A stretch of DNA of 64,000 bases. It comes from Geobacteraceae bacterium. GTDB lineage: Bacteria > Desulfobacterota > Desulfuromonadia > Geobacterales > Geobacteraceae. Each line of letters opens with the position of its first letter. The first letter of the stretch is position 1. The stretch spans positions 1 to 64,000 of the forward strand of contig WSYB01000005.1 in assembly GCA_009773645.1 (NCBI GenBank), in the 5' to 3' direction. A program made the translations under genes and the position numbers. The notes beneath the pieces were generated by a model. That model worked only from the letters and a program-made list of their open reading frames with translations, ran no database searches and was not told the origin of the DNA. Shown here piece after piece: positions 1-9,729 of this stretch.

Positions 1-2273
1 GGTCCGCTACCGCCAACAGCCACGAGAAGCACGTCGGCGGGGCGGCAGACTGTATCAAGTGCCACACCAAAACTACCGCCACCGGCACCAGCATCCTCGC
101 CGGTTCGCCGGAGCACGTGGACGGCACCATCGACGCCCGGTTCTCCAAGGTATCTTCCTTCACCAACTTCTCCGGCGCCTATAACAAAACCGGCAAGACC
201 TGTTCGGCCACTTACTGCCACGCCGGCTCGACTCCGCAGTGGGGCGCCAACGGCACCCTCAACTGCGCCTCCTGCCACAAGGCCGACAGCACGCTGCCCG
301 GCAAGCACAACAAACACTATGAGAGCGCGACCGTTGCCGGCAGCTATACGGCAACCCCGGGCAACAACGGCACGGCCGGTCAGTACCAGTTCCAGTGCAG
401 TTCCTGCCACGGCTTGAGCATCAGCAACCACGCCAGCGGCCCGGTAAGCGCCAGCGCAGCCGGTGAGATATTCTTCGGTTACTCCGCAGCCGGCAAGCGC
501 GGCACCTACACCTACGGAGCCACCGTCACCCTCGACGGCTCCCTCAACTGGACGAACGGGACCTGCGCCAACACCTACTGCCACAGTAACGGCGCCGGGG
601 CCGCCGGCAATAACACCACCTTCACCTGGGCAGCTCCAACACTCGGCTGCGCCGATTGTCACGGCGATGCGACGACCGCCGGCAAACTCCTCAATACCGG
701 CAAACATCAAGCCCATGTGAACAACGCGGCGTATCTGGGCACAAACTTCGGCTGCGCCGACTGCCACGCCAAAACAGTCACGAGCAGCACCGCCATAGCC
801 GACAAGACAAGGCACGTCAACAAGTTCATGGACTACTCAGGTGTGCGCGCCGGCAGGAACAAAACCTGCTCCAATATCTACTGCCACTCCAACGGGAAGG
901 GGAACTACATCAACCCGACCGGCTGGAGTGCCGCATCCACGCCGCTTGCCTGCAACGGCTGCCACCTCAACACCTCGTCTAGCCATCCGAAGCACGTGAC
1001 GACAAGCGGTATCACCTGCGACAAGTGCCACAACGCGACAGCGGCAAGCAACACGGCCCTGGTTGCCGTCAACGTCACCCACGTAAACGGCAACGCCCAG
1101 GATGTCAGCATAGCCGCCGCGTACGACGGCAACGGCGTGACCGGCAACTACACGCCGGGCACCCAGACCTGCTCCAGCGTAACCTGCCACTCCAACGGCA
1201 AGGGTGGTTACCAGGACGTCGCTTGGGGCGCCACGCTCAACTGCGGCTCCTGTCACCCGTTCGGAAGCCTGTCCGCCGGTCATGCCAAGCATATAGACGT
1301 AACCCAGACGAGCATCTTCTACACCTACACCGCTAACCGCTCCGGCGGTGACGAAGGTGCCGGCACGGCCAAATACCGGTTCGGCTGCTCAACCTGCCAC
1401 CCGACCAATGAGGCGATCTACCATACGAACGGCACCATCGACCTGACCTTGAAGCCGGAGTCGGGGATTGCCGGTTCGCTCCGCAACAAGAACGTTAACA
1501 TCACCACGGTGGGCAAGGACGTGGCCGGCAGCGGGGTGAAAACCTCCGGCGCGACCGTTACCTGCGATAATGTCTACTGTCACACCAATGCTTACGCGAC
1601 CAGCACGAACTGGAGCAATGTAACGCCAGCGTGGACCGGGAGCTTCGCCAACGCCGACCGATGCGCCAATTGCCACGGCAACTCGCCGAGTGTCGGGATA
1701 GCCGGCTCGGCTGCCCACGCTGCCCATGTGGTGGGGATCCATAGCGATGACATCTTCACCGGCACGAGCGGAAAACTTACAGCCGGCACCGGCGGCACCG
1801 GCGGCAACACCACGGCGGTCGGCCACGGCAGTTCCGTCCAGGCTACCACCATCAACTGCAACATCTGCCACAATGCGACCGTCACCTATGCACGCAACGA
1901 CCGCAACCCGTCCTGCAGCATCACCGGTTGTCATGCAGCCCCGACCAACCTGGCCCAGATCAACAACCGGGCAAACCATGTGAACGGCAAGGTGGACGTC
2001 TCCTTCCAGAACGTCCAGATCGTCTCCAAGGCCCAGCTACGGAAGACCAGCTTCGACAGCTACACGGCGGCGGGCGGCTACTGGACCCGTAACGGTGGGG
2101 CGACCCCGCACTATAAGGACGGTGGTCTTGCCTACGATACGGCGAAGGCTGCCCTCAACACCTCTACCATGTGGAATGCAGGCGCCTGCTCCAACATCGC
2201 CTGCCACATGGGCAAGACCGTCAACTGGAACGACACGACTGTCAGCTGCCAGAGCTGTCACAGCAAGCTGTAA
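1..2273 (+). CDS. Multihaem c-type cytochrome, CX4CH/CX2CH repeat type (5' partial)
   Basis: The reading frame is open to the left edge, so the true start and any signal peptide lie outside the window. The visible part carries 19 haem-binding motifs: 12 CX2CH and 7 CX4CH (for example CSATYCH, CANTYCH, CSNIYCH, CDNVYCH). A CX4CH is usually followed 15-40 residues later by a CX2CH, the arrangement of the Geobacter CxxxxCH...CXXCH family. Spacer regions are rich in Gly, Ala, Thr and Asn and low in hydrophobics, as expected of an exported haem wire. It lacks the C-terminal CSDCHGSD...IPHG block shared by the next two cytochromes, so it is a different subtype. By family it should be a periplasmic or outer-surface electron carrier. 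A hairpin follows the stop and another cytochrome gene begins 101 bases on. Confidence 0.93.
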   Translation, partial: SATANSHEKHVGGAADCIKCHTKTTATGTSILAGSPEHVDGTIDARFSKVSSFTNFSGAYNKTGKTCSATYCHAGSTPQWGANGTLNCASCHKADSTLPGKHNKHYESATVAGSYTATPGNNGTAGQYQFQCSSCHGLSISNHASGPVSASAAGEIFFGYSAAGKRGTYTYGATVTLDGSLNWTNGTCANTYCHSNGAGAAGNNTTFTWAAPTLGCADCHGDATTAGKLLNTGKHQAHVNNAAYLGTNFGCADCHAKTVTSSTAIADKTRHVNKFMDYSGVRAGRNKTCSNIYCHSNGKGNYINPTGWSAASTPLACNGCHLNTSSSHPKHVTTSGITCDKCHNATAASNTALVAVNVTHVNGNAQDVSIAAAYDGNGVTGNYTPGTQTCSSVTCHSNGKGGYQDVAWGATLNCGSCHPFGSLSAGHAKHIDVTQTSIFYTYTANRSGGDEGAGTAKYRFGCSTCHPTNEAIYHTNGTIDLTLKPESGIAGSLRNKNVNITTVGKDVAGSGVKTSGATVTCDNVYCHTNAYATSTNWSNVTPAWTGSFANADRCANCHGNSPSVGIAGSAAHAAHVVGIHSDDIFTGTSGKLTAGTGGTGGNTTAVGHGSSVQATTINCNICHNATVTYARNDRNPSCSITGCHAAPTNLAQINNRANHVNGKVDVSFQNVQIVSKAQLRKTSFDSYTAAGGYWTRNGGATPHYKDGGLAYDTAKAALNTSTMWNAGACSNIACHMGKTVNWNDTTVSCQSCHSKL

Positions 2274-2286
2274 CATCCTTTATGCA

Positions 2287-2318
2287 TAGCCGGCCTCTGA
2301 AATTCCAGAGGCCGGCTA
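2287..2318 (+). terminator. Hairpin after partial cytochrome gene
   Basis: A perfect 13-bp stem (arms 2287-2299 and 2306-2318) with a 6-base loop begins 14 bases past the stop. The U-rich tract is displaced (a T5 run lies about 15 bases further on), so it may be a weak terminator or an RNA 3'-end stabiliser between two cytochrome genes. Confidence 0.55.
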
Positions 2319-2374
2319 CCTTGAAGCTTACTGTTTTTATTAATGTGACAAGTTTATAAAGAGGTGAGGTCACC

Positions 2375-5300
2375 ATGGGAGCGATAATGGCAAAAAACAA
2401 CTCTAGGAGAGGGAGCGAGGGAAAGAATCGGCTAGCGCTCTTTATGACGGTGCTATTCGTTTTTACCGTGAGCGGATCGTTATTGCCAGGATTGACTCAC
2501 GCTCTGGTCACCCCTCTCATGCATGACAGCAACAATCTCGGTACCAGGTACGGCACGTGGGGGACCACCCAGGACTGCACATGGTGTCATTCTCCCAATA
2601 CATCCAACGTCAAGCAGGTTGCGGCAACAATAAACACCCCCACCGGTTCCCGGCCCGTCATCTTCACCCGGATGACCGCCTCATCCAATGCGACCAGCGG
2701 CATTTTCGGCAACGACGAGCGGACCTACGCGCTGAATGCGTCTACGAATGTGTGCGAAGTATGTCACCATAAGACAACATACCATCAGTACAGCTCGGGC
2801 AAGATTGCCGACAAGGCCCATACCGGCCATAACAGCAACCGGAAGGACTGCATCCAGTGCCATCTCCACGGCGCCGGTTTCAAGGCGGGGTGCAATAACT
2901 GCCACGGCTATCCGCCGACCTCCAATGCAGCCTATGGCGGGCCGGACGGCCTTGCCACGCCCGCCACCCTTGCACTCGGCGGCACCACCACAACACCGCC
3001 TGCCAACGTCGGCGCCCATGCCGTTCACGTGACCACTAAGGGGATGCTGTGCGCCTCATGCCACAACAATAATACCGCCTCCGGACACCCCGGTTCCGTC
3101 ATAGACATGGGCTTTGTCGCCAATGCCACCAACTGGCCCGGCTTTGCCGGGACTGCCGCTTACGGGTCCTATACCGGCAACAACAGCGCCGGCGCCAAGT
3201 CTGCGGCAAGCAGTCATGCCGGCACCATCGTCAGGAACATCGCCAGCACACGCAACTCCTGCAACGTTTACTGCCACGGCAACTGGACTGGGGCAAATCG
3301 TAGCCTCAACCCGTCGTGGATCGGTGGCGCCACGCAGGACGCCTGCGGCGCCTGTCACGGCACAACGGCGGCCCAAGGGCCGCAGACCGGCTCCCACGCC
3401 AAGCACGTCGCCTCTTCAGGTTACAGTTTAGCCTGTTCCTTCTGCCACCGGGCGTACACCGACAACGCGCACGTGGACGGAAATGTGGCGTGGAAACTGA
3501 ACCGCGGCGATGTGAAGGTGGGAACGAACGCCACCTATAAGAACCTCTCCAGCGGCAAGACCGGCGCCATTGCCCTAGGCGCCGCCTTCGGCGACTGCGC
3601 CAACGTCTATTGCCATTCCAACGGCCTGGCGACGCCAACCTACGTTACCAACCTGACCTGGGGCGCCGCTTCCGAAGGGGCATGCGGCACCTGCCACGGC
3701 GTTCTCGACGCAACACCACCCGCGTCCGCGGCCCATACGAAACACGTGGGAACGGTGGCCGGCTACATTTACTCCTGCATCAAATGTCACCCCAACGTAA
3801 GCTCCACGGTCAACTCAACAACGACGGCCACCATTACCAACACGGCCACCCATGTCAACAAGACTAATGATGTGACATTCGATGCATTCAACCCAGGTGC
3901 CGGTTCAACATGCTCGGCAACATATTGCCACAGTGAGGGAACCGGCGCGACGGGACAGTCTGGAGATGCCCGGCTCCAGGATCCTCCTGCCACTGCTCCG
4001 ACTTGGACCAGCACCGCCAGTTGCTCCATGTGTCATACAGGCGGCACGACAACAGGCCCCACTTATACGAGCGGCAAAGCCAACAGCCATGCTTTGCATA
4101 CGGCTGCCGGAATCGCTTATACATGCGACGTGTGCCACTATGCAACCACCACCAATGGTACGACGATCGATAAGCCTAAGAGGCACGTGAACAAGTTCTA
4201 CAACATTTCCGCCAATACCGCCAAAACAGGCGCATTCGCCTACACTTATGTCTCTACCGGCGGCACCTGCGCATCCACCAGGTGCCACGGCGCCCGCACC
4301 GTCACATGGGGCGCCAATACCACCAACGCTCAATGCACCAAGTGCCACGGTAAAACAATCGCCCAGGCAAACTACTCCACTGCAACCAACAAGCAGTCAG
4401 CTCCCGGCTATGGCGTGACCGGTGTCGACACGGCCAACCAATCGGGGACGGTGTCCGGCAACGTCTCCAACGACGCCCAGGTCGGCGCCCATGATGTGCA
4501 TCTGCGCGTACTCAACAAATATGCCAATCCAACTGCCTGCAGCAGTTGTCATACCGTTCCGGCAACAGTAACTGCCGCAGGCCACATGAACGGCACCCCG
4601 GCTGCTATCGCCTGGAGTTCCTTCGTAACGGAAGGTGGAACCCTCACGCCTAGCTATACCGCCGGCACGTGTACAAACACTTACTGCCACGGCGGCTCGA
4701 TGACTGACGGCTCGCCTGCTACCAAGGCAAATCCCACCTGGACGGGTGGCACGCTCCTCGCCGGGACAGGTGGGACAGACTGCGGCAAGTGTCATGGCAA
4801 CCCGCCCAACTCAGCCGGGCATTCAGGCGTAACCGCCAACCAGTGCAATTCCTGCCATTCACACGCTATTAACGGCGCCACGGCTGCCCCCTTCTTCAGC
4901 GACATCAGCAAGCACCTAAACGGCGTCCTGGACGGCGGCATCTCCAACGGTGGTCAGCTCTGCTACGGTTGCCACGGCACCTACCAGACCGCCATGGAAG
5001 ACGGCACCGGCACCAAGACCGGTGCAACCAGGACCAGCTTCTACCACCACGTCCTCGGCGGGACGGCAGGCGATGGTGAAATAGCTCCGAACGCCGGCAG
5101 CTACCAGACCAGCACCACGGATGTTTACTGTACGTCATGCCACGGCGACCACAACTACTTCAACGCCAACAAGGGGGCAAACCTTCGCTCCAACGCGACC
5201 GTCGCCACGGTAACCGCATCGAATACCGACTTCTCGGCGACTTCACCGAACGGCGTCTGCGTGTCGTGCCACACCAACAGCCTTACCAAGGACACCGCGA

Positions 5301-7321
5301 ACCAGAAGAGCGGCGGCGCGGCGACCACCCCGGCCATAAGCGGAGCCAATTACAACCTCTCCATGCACAATTACACCTCCACGTCGCTCTACGGCACATC
5401 CCGCTTCGACGCCAACTGCTCCAAGTGCCACTCCGACGAGCAGACCAAGGACAAGCAGACCTCCGCGAAAAAGTTCGGCACCCACTTCACTGCCCTGCGG
5501 AGCATCACCAACCCGCTGGGGATCACCACCCCGACTGACCCGTTGGGGGCCAACTTCTGCTATCGCTGCCACAGCAAGACCACCGACACCAACCCCGGTG
5601 GCGGGCCGGCCAAGGGGACGGCCGGCAGGGATTACCTCGGTTCCCAGGCGATGATTGCTTCGGCTGAGGACACCTTCGCTGCCATGCAGTTGGGATCTGC
5701 CAGCTTGCCGGGCGGACAGCCGACCACGAGCACCAATACCCTTCACTTCTTGCCCGGGACCGAATATACTCCGCCGGGGACCCTGCCGACAGCCCACCTG
5801 AGTACTGCCGACACATTTGCCGGCGGCACCTTCCGAGCCCGAGGGATGGCGCCGTACCCATCAACGACTGCCTACGAGAGTTGGGACACCACGGCGGTAT
5901 CGGTTACCGCTTCGACTCAGAACTGGCGGCGGGTCTCCTTCATCTCGCCGACCGTGGCCACCGCCTTCAGCACCGGGACCGGCACCTGGGCCATCAACAT
6001 CTACGACCGGGAGAGCAGTACTAACGCCAATGCTCGGGTACGTTATGCGATCTATACCATCAATTCTGCCGGGGCCCTCAAGTCGACCATCGTCGCCCGG
6101 GCCAATGGCGGCACCGAGATGGCGATCACCGCGGCACCCGGCGCCTTGCAGGCGATCACCACCGCCGCCGGGACGAACACATCGGTTGCAGTGGGCGACC
6201 GGGTCGTGGTGGACCTGGAGATCCAGACCCTCAGCGTTACCACCGCTGGCAGTTATTCCATGACCTTCTTTTACGGCAACGGCGCGGCGAGCAACGTGGT
6301 GATGCCGGTCAGCGCCACCTTTAACTATACCAGCCAAGCGACCCCGGCATCGGGACGCCACGACGTGGCGAGCTATAAGGGGCTCCACAAGTACAACGAG
6401 ACAAGGACCGACATCGCCGCCGCCAAGCACGTGGAGTGCTCCGACTGCCATGAGCCGCACCAGGCCAAGCAGGGGCTTCACACCAAGGGGAGCGGGACCC
6501 TGGCTGGCGTCCTCACCGGCGCCACCGGCGTGACCGTCACCACCTGGGGCGCCAACTGGGCCGGGGTGACCACCTGGACACAGGGGACTACCGCTGCCCT
6601 GCCGGCCGCAACAGCCGAATGGCAGATATGCTTCAAGTGCCACTCCGCGGCCAATGCCAACTATGCCACCTGGGGTGGGGCCGGCGCCAATGCTTGGACC
6701 GACCTGGCCCTGGAGTTCAACCCGAACAACGAGTCTTACCATCCGGTCATCCAGGCTCTGCCCTCCACGGGCAACAGGAGGCTTGCCTCTACGGCCCTCA
6801 CCGGCGGGTGGACGCCGGGGCTGGTGATGAACTGCTCCGACTGCCACGGCTCCGACTCGGCGGGGGGCTCCAGGGGTCCGCACGGCGCATCGGTCAAATG
6901 GATGCTCAACCCCAATACGACGGCCACCAAGTACTACAACTGGCCTTACACAACGGCGGCCGGTAACGGTGGGAGCACCGGCACCCTCATCACAGGCACC
7001 GGCACCACTACGGTTCCCGGCACTAACTTCTGCTTCAGCTGCCACGTCTGGAGCGGCGGCGGCACAGCGCACACCGGACGATCAGATCACGCCGTCGCCT
7101 GTGTCGGCTGCCACATTCGGGTGCCCCACGGCGGCAAGGCCCTGCGTCTCCTTACGGGCACGAACGCCCCGGCCCGTTACAAGCCGAACGGCAACGGCGG
7201 CGGCACCTTCTACATGAACGGCGGCAGCAGGCCGGCTTCCGGTACCATGGGCGAGAGCAACTGTCAAACGGCAAGCGGCTGCACCCAGCATACCGCCACC
7301 GGCACCCTGCTCGGATGGTAA
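2375..7321 (+). CDS. Giant 30-haem-motif c-type cytochrome
   Basis: A 1648-residue exported cytochrome. The start is chosen by the GAGGTGAGGT ribosome site just upstream; an in-frame ATG at 2387 is an alternative. A basic N-terminus and hydrophobic segment (about residues 20-40) end in a plausible signal peptidase site after THA (residue 43). I count 30 haem motifs: 25 CX2CH, 4 CX4CH (CANVYCH, CSATYCH, CASTRCH, CTNTYCH) and one CX3CH (CNVYCH, codons at 3260-3277). Residues about 1105-1325 have no haem motif and read as a beta-rich domain; haem motifs resume after it. The C-terminal block (CSDCHGSD, CFSCH, CVGCH, then IRVPHG) is shared with the cytochrome at 26378. By family it should carry electrons in the periplasm or on the outer surface; the partner is unknown. 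A strong terminator follows, then ResB/CcsA genes. Confidence 0.95.
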   Translation: MGAIMAKNNSRRGSEGKNRLALFMTVLFVFTVSGSLLPGLTHALVTPLMHDSNNLGTRYGTWGTTQDCTWCHSPNTSNVKQVAATINTPTGSRPVIFTRMTASSNATSGIFGNDERTYALNASTNVCEVCHHKTTYHQYSSGKIADKAHTGHNSNRKDCIQCHLHGAGFKAGCNNCHGYPPTSNAAYGGPDGLATPATLALGGTTTTPPANVGAHAVHVTTKGMLCASCHNNNTASGHPGSVIDMGFVANATNWPGFAGTAAYGSYTGNNSAGAKSAASSHAGTIVRNIASTRNSCNVYCHGNWTGANRSLNPSWIGGATQDACGACHGTTAAQGPQTGSHAKHVASSGYSLACSFCHRAYTDNAHVDGNVAWKLNRGDVKVGTNATYKNLSSGKTGAIALGAAFGDCANVYCHSNGLATPTYVTNLTWGAASEGACGTCHGVLDATPPASAAHTKHVGTVAGYIYSCIKCHPNVSSTVNSTTTATITNTATHVNKTNDVTFDAFNPGAGSTCSATYCHSEGTGATGQSGDARLQDPPATAPTWTSTASCSMCHTGGTTTGPTYTSGKANSHALHTAAGIAYTCDVCHYATTTNGTTIDKPKRHVNKFYNISANTAKTGAFAYTYVSTGGTCASTRCHGARTVTWGANTTNAQCTKCHGKTIAQANYSTATNKQSAPGYGVTGVDTANQSGTVSGNVSNDAQVGAHDVHLRVLNKYANPTACSSCHTVPATVTAAGHMNGTPAAIAWSSFVTEGGTLTPSYTAGTCTNTYCHGGSMTDGSPATKANPTWTGGTLLAGTGGTDCGKCHGNPPNSAGHSGVTANQCNSCHSHAINGATAAPFFSDISKHLNGVLDGGISNGGQLCYGCHGTYQTAMEDGTGTKTGATRTSFYHHVLGGTAGDGEIAPNAGSYQTSTTDVYCTSCHGDHNYFNANKGANLRSNATVATVTASNTDFSATSPNGVCVSCHTNSLTKDTANQKSGGAATTPAISGANYNLSMHNYTSTSLYGTSRFDANCSKCHSDEQTKDKQTSAKKFGTHFTALRSITNPLGITTPTDPLGANFCYRCHSKTTDTNPGGGPAKGTAGRDYLGSQAMIASAEDTFAAMQLGSASLPGGQPTTSTNTLHFLPGTEYTPPGTLPTAHLSTADTFAGGTFRARGMAPYPSTTAYESWDTTAVSVTASTQNWRRVSFISPTVATAFSTGTGTWAINIYDRESSTNANARVRYAIYTINSAGALKSTIVARANGGTEMAITAAPGALQAITTAAGTNTSVAVGDRVVVDLEIQTLSVTTAGSYSMTFFYGNGAASNVVMPVSATFNYTSQATPASGRHDVASYKGLHKYNETRTDIAAAKHVECSDCHEPHQAKQGLHTKGSGTLAGVLTGATGVTVTTWGANWAGVTTWTQGTTAALPAATAEWQICFKCHSAANANYATWGGAGANAWTDLALEFNPNNESYHPVIQALPSTGNRRLASTALTGGWTPGLVMNCSDCHGSDSAGGSRGPHGASVKWMLNPNTTATKYYNWPYTTAAGNGGSTGTLITGTGTTTVPGTNFCFSCHVWSGGGTAHTGRSDHAVACVGCHIRVPHGGKALRLLTGTNAPARYKPNGNGGGTFYMNGGSRPASGTMGESNCQTASGCTQHTATGTLLGW

Positions 7322-7342
7322 TTCATATTTAACTTAAATGAC

Positions 7343-7376
7343 AAAAAAGCCAAGGGTTCGCCCTTGGCTTTTTTTT
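7343..7376 (+). terminator. Rho-independent terminator after 30-haem cytochrome
   Basis: An 8-bp GC-rich stem (gccaaggg/cccttggc) with a TTCG tetraloop is extended by A/T pairs and followed by eight T's. It sits 22 bases past the cytochrome stop. Confidence 0.92.
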
Positions 7377-7496
7377 GCTGTTTTAAATCCATGGATTTGT
7401 TTATAATCTCAATAGCAAATAATGCATGAAGACGAATACATGTCCCGATAACTTCATGCACACGAACTTTTTATTTCATCAGGGTAGTCAGTTTGC

Positions 7497-8798
7497 ATGA
7501 AGCATTTTTTCCTGTCGCGAAAAACCGTACTCACTCTCCTTACACTCATTTTCATCACCGTAGTTTTATCCTATGTCATTCCCCAGAGAATTTCCGTAAC
7601 ACAGTTAACTCTGAATAAGTGGCGGGACGGTCATGCCCCATTGCTTTCGGCGGTGGACCTGCTGGGCCTGCATACCATCTTTACCTCCCCCTGGTTTGCG
7701 GCCATTCTTGGCCTGTTCCTTATCTCAATAATAACATCGTGCGTTCAACAGTTCGCCATTGCCAGGCAAAAGACCTTTCCGCATGCTTTCGCAGAAGCCG
7801 GCAACTGGCTACCCGTTCGGTGCGACCGGACGGCGGCGGGTGATACCCTTAAAAAACTGGGATATGTGCAGATTAGCCATAAAGACGGGATAACCGGGTT
7901 TATCAGGCATCCCTGGGGATACTGGGGAAATTTTTTGCTGCACCTCGGGATTGTCGTTGTGATCGCTTCTTCCCTCGTCATCCTGCTGACCCAGCAGCGT
8001 GGTTTGTTACATATGACCAAAGGCGAGATAATCGATCCCGGCACTTCCTGGGACTCCGAGGAACACGGACTTTTCACGGAGAGGCTCGTTCTTCCGTCGG
8101 CAATAACCCTCGTCAACTCCATAGCCCGGTTTTGGGAAACCGACGACATCAGACAGATTGAATCGTCCCTGGAATTTATCAAGCCCGATCAGTCCAGGGA
8201 TAGGGTCAACCTGAGCATCAACAGGCCTGCCTGGTACCATGGCATGAAAATCTACCAGAGTCATCAGGCAGGGCGCAGTTTTTACCTTGAATTTTCGGAT
8301 GGCAACGTGGGAACCATGGGGCACATCCTCCTGTTTCAACTGCCGCCCAGCCGTGATAAGGCCTCTTATAACGAGTTTCAGCTCAGCGGGATGCCGTTCC
8401 GGATTAAGGGAAAGTATTTTACCGATGCCGGAAAGAAGAGTATGGTGAGCAACGATCCCCTTTTGGTGCTGAGGTTGTACGATAAGGACTCGCTGCTCGG
8501 GGAGCTGCCGCTGCGGATCGGTGAGAGCGGGCCGCTGGGAAAGTACCGGGTAAGCCTGGTAAGGTCCGGTCAATGGGCTGGAATAAATTTTCTGGTAATT
8601 ACCGGCATGCCCGGCATATTTTTGGGCTTTCTTATCATTATCGGCGGCGGTTTATTGCATTATTTCGCTATACCCCGTGAGCTGATAATGAAACAGGACG
8701 GTTCGATGGTGAATATACAGTGGCGGGCGGCCAGGTTTGCGGAATTCTATGGCGATGAATACGAAGACCTGCTGACGAAATTTAACAGGGAGCAGTAG
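7497..8798 (+). CDS. ResB/CcsB-like cytochrome c biogenesis protein (module 1)
   Basis: A 433-residue membrane protein of the ResB/Ccs1 family, the partner of CcsA in system II cytochrome c maturation. System II delivers reduced haem to apocytochrome on the outer face of the membrane. Hydrophobic segments are visible near residues 10-30, 60-80, 140-162 and 365-390, with a large periplasmic domain between the last two. A His lies in the third segment (NFLLHLGIVVV), where the family has a conserved membrane His. It is paralogous to the product of 12502-13812, sharing the block DPLLVLR(L/I) and the C-terminal PRE motif. The ribosome site is weak. CcsA follows 103 bases downstream and a lipoprotein overlaps CcsA, giving a three-gene module directly behind a giant cytochrome. 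Confidence 0.9.
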   Translation: MKHFFLSRKTVLTLLTLIFITVVLSYVIPQRISVTQLTLNKWRDGHAPLLSAVDLLGLHTIFTSPWFAAILGLFLISIITSCVQQFAIARQKTFPHAFAEAGNWLPVRCDRTAAGDTLKKLGYVQISHKDGITGFIRHPWGYWGNFLLHLGIVVVIASSLVILLTQQRGLLHMTKGEIIDPGTSWDSEEHGLFTERLVLPSAITLVNSIARFWETDDIRQIESSLEFIKPDQSRDRVNLSINRPAWYHGMKIYQSHQAGRSFYLEFSDGNVGTMGHILLFQLPPSRDKASYNEFQLSGMPFRIKGKYFTDAGKKSMVSNDPLLVLRLYDKDSLLGELPLRIGESGPLGKYRVSLVRSGQWAGINFLVITGMPGIFLGFLIIIGGGLLHYFAIPRELIMKQDGSMVNIQWRAARFAEFYGDEYEDLLTKFNREQ

Positions 8799-8901
8799 CG
8801 CGAGATCGAATGGCAGCAGAGTGGTGCGCTGCTCCGTAAATATTTTCTCACGTGTTTTTGTGCCTCCAGCGAAAAATATAGGGAAGAAGGGAACATGAGA
8901 C

Positions 8902-9729
8902 ATGTATGACCCACTCATCATAGATACCGCCATCCACTGGGGAGCTGTTATCCTCTATGTCGTTGCCACAATCGCCAACGTCTGGGGGGTGATCTTCAGG
9001 AACGAGAAAACGGAGCGCAACAGCTACCGCATTGCCCTGGCAGGCCTTTGTGTCCACAGTGCCGCTCTCCTCTACCGCTGGAAGCTGGCCGGGCACGGCC
9101 CTTACATGGCGCATCGGGAAGTGCTCTCCTCCGATGCGTGGGTCATGTTGGTTTTGTTCCTCGTTTTTATGAAATTTTATCCCAGGGTTAAGCCGGCAAG
9201 CATAATAGTTTTCCCTGCCACATTCATGCTGATCGCCCTCGGGCTCTTTTTTAATCCCGCAGTCAAAAAGATCCCGCCAACCCTTCGCAGTATCTGGCTG
9301 GTGCTGCACGTTTCGTTCTACAAGATAGCGCTCGGCACTATTCTGGTCGCACTGGCATTCTCCATTTTTTATATTCTTAAGAACAGGAAATCTTTTGACT
9401 GGCTTGCCCGTTTGCCGGATAAGGAGATCCTTGATCTGTATGCTTTCAGGTTTGCCGGCTTCGGCTTCGTATTCTGGGCGATCGCCATGCTGGCCGGTTC
9501 CATCTGGGCCTACCAGTCGTGGGGCCGTTTTTGGGCATGGGACCCGGTTGAAACCTGGTCTCTGATCACCTGGCTTGCCTTCGGCATCTATCTGCATCTG
9601 CGCCGATTCTTCGGTTGGAAGGGGGAGCGGGCTGCATACTTCTACATTATCTGTTTCGCTCTTTCGATAATCGCCGTGTTTTTTACCTCGGTAATGGAAT
9701 CGTCCATTCATTCGGAGTATTTCAAATGA
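8902..9729 (+). CDS. CcsA/ResC-like haem exporter/lyase subunit (module 1)
   Basis: A 275-residue polytopic membrane protein (about 8 segments) of the CcsA/CcmC/CcmF haem-handling family. The tryptophan-rich WWD motif at residues 202-219 is canonical: WGRFWAWDPVETW. Family work on CcsBA assigns haem binding to this loop and to flanking His residues; here candidates are H65 (GHGPY), H136 and H270 (SSIHSEYF at the extreme C-terminus). The gene follows ResB by 103 bases and its stop overlaps the start of the downstream lipoprotein (ATGA), implying translational coupling. It pairs with the ResB at 7497 to form a system II synthetase. It closely resembles 13809-14636, which has a degraded WWD motif. 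Confidence 0.93.
   Translation: MYDPLIIDTAIHWGAVILYVVATIANVWGVIFRNEKTERNSYRIALAGLCVHSAALLYRWKLAGHGPYMAHREVLSSDAWVMLVLFLVFMKFYPRVKPASIIVFPATFMLIALGLFFNPAVKKIPPTLRSIWLVLHVSFYKIALGTILVALAFSIFYILKNRKSFDWLARLPDKEILDLYAFRFAGFGFVFWAIAMLAGSIWAYQSWGRFWAWDPVETWSLITWLAFGIYLHLRRFFGWKGERAAYFYIICFALSIIAVFFTSVMESSIHSEYFK

Noticed and set aside
5861-7072. 403-codon minus-strand frame opposite the 30-haem cytochrome (and similar ones at 27281-28594 and 29339-30307)
   Set aside because: They are mirror images of GC-rich, Cys/His/Gly-rich coding sequence, have no ribosome sites and lie entirely antisense to convincing cytochromes.
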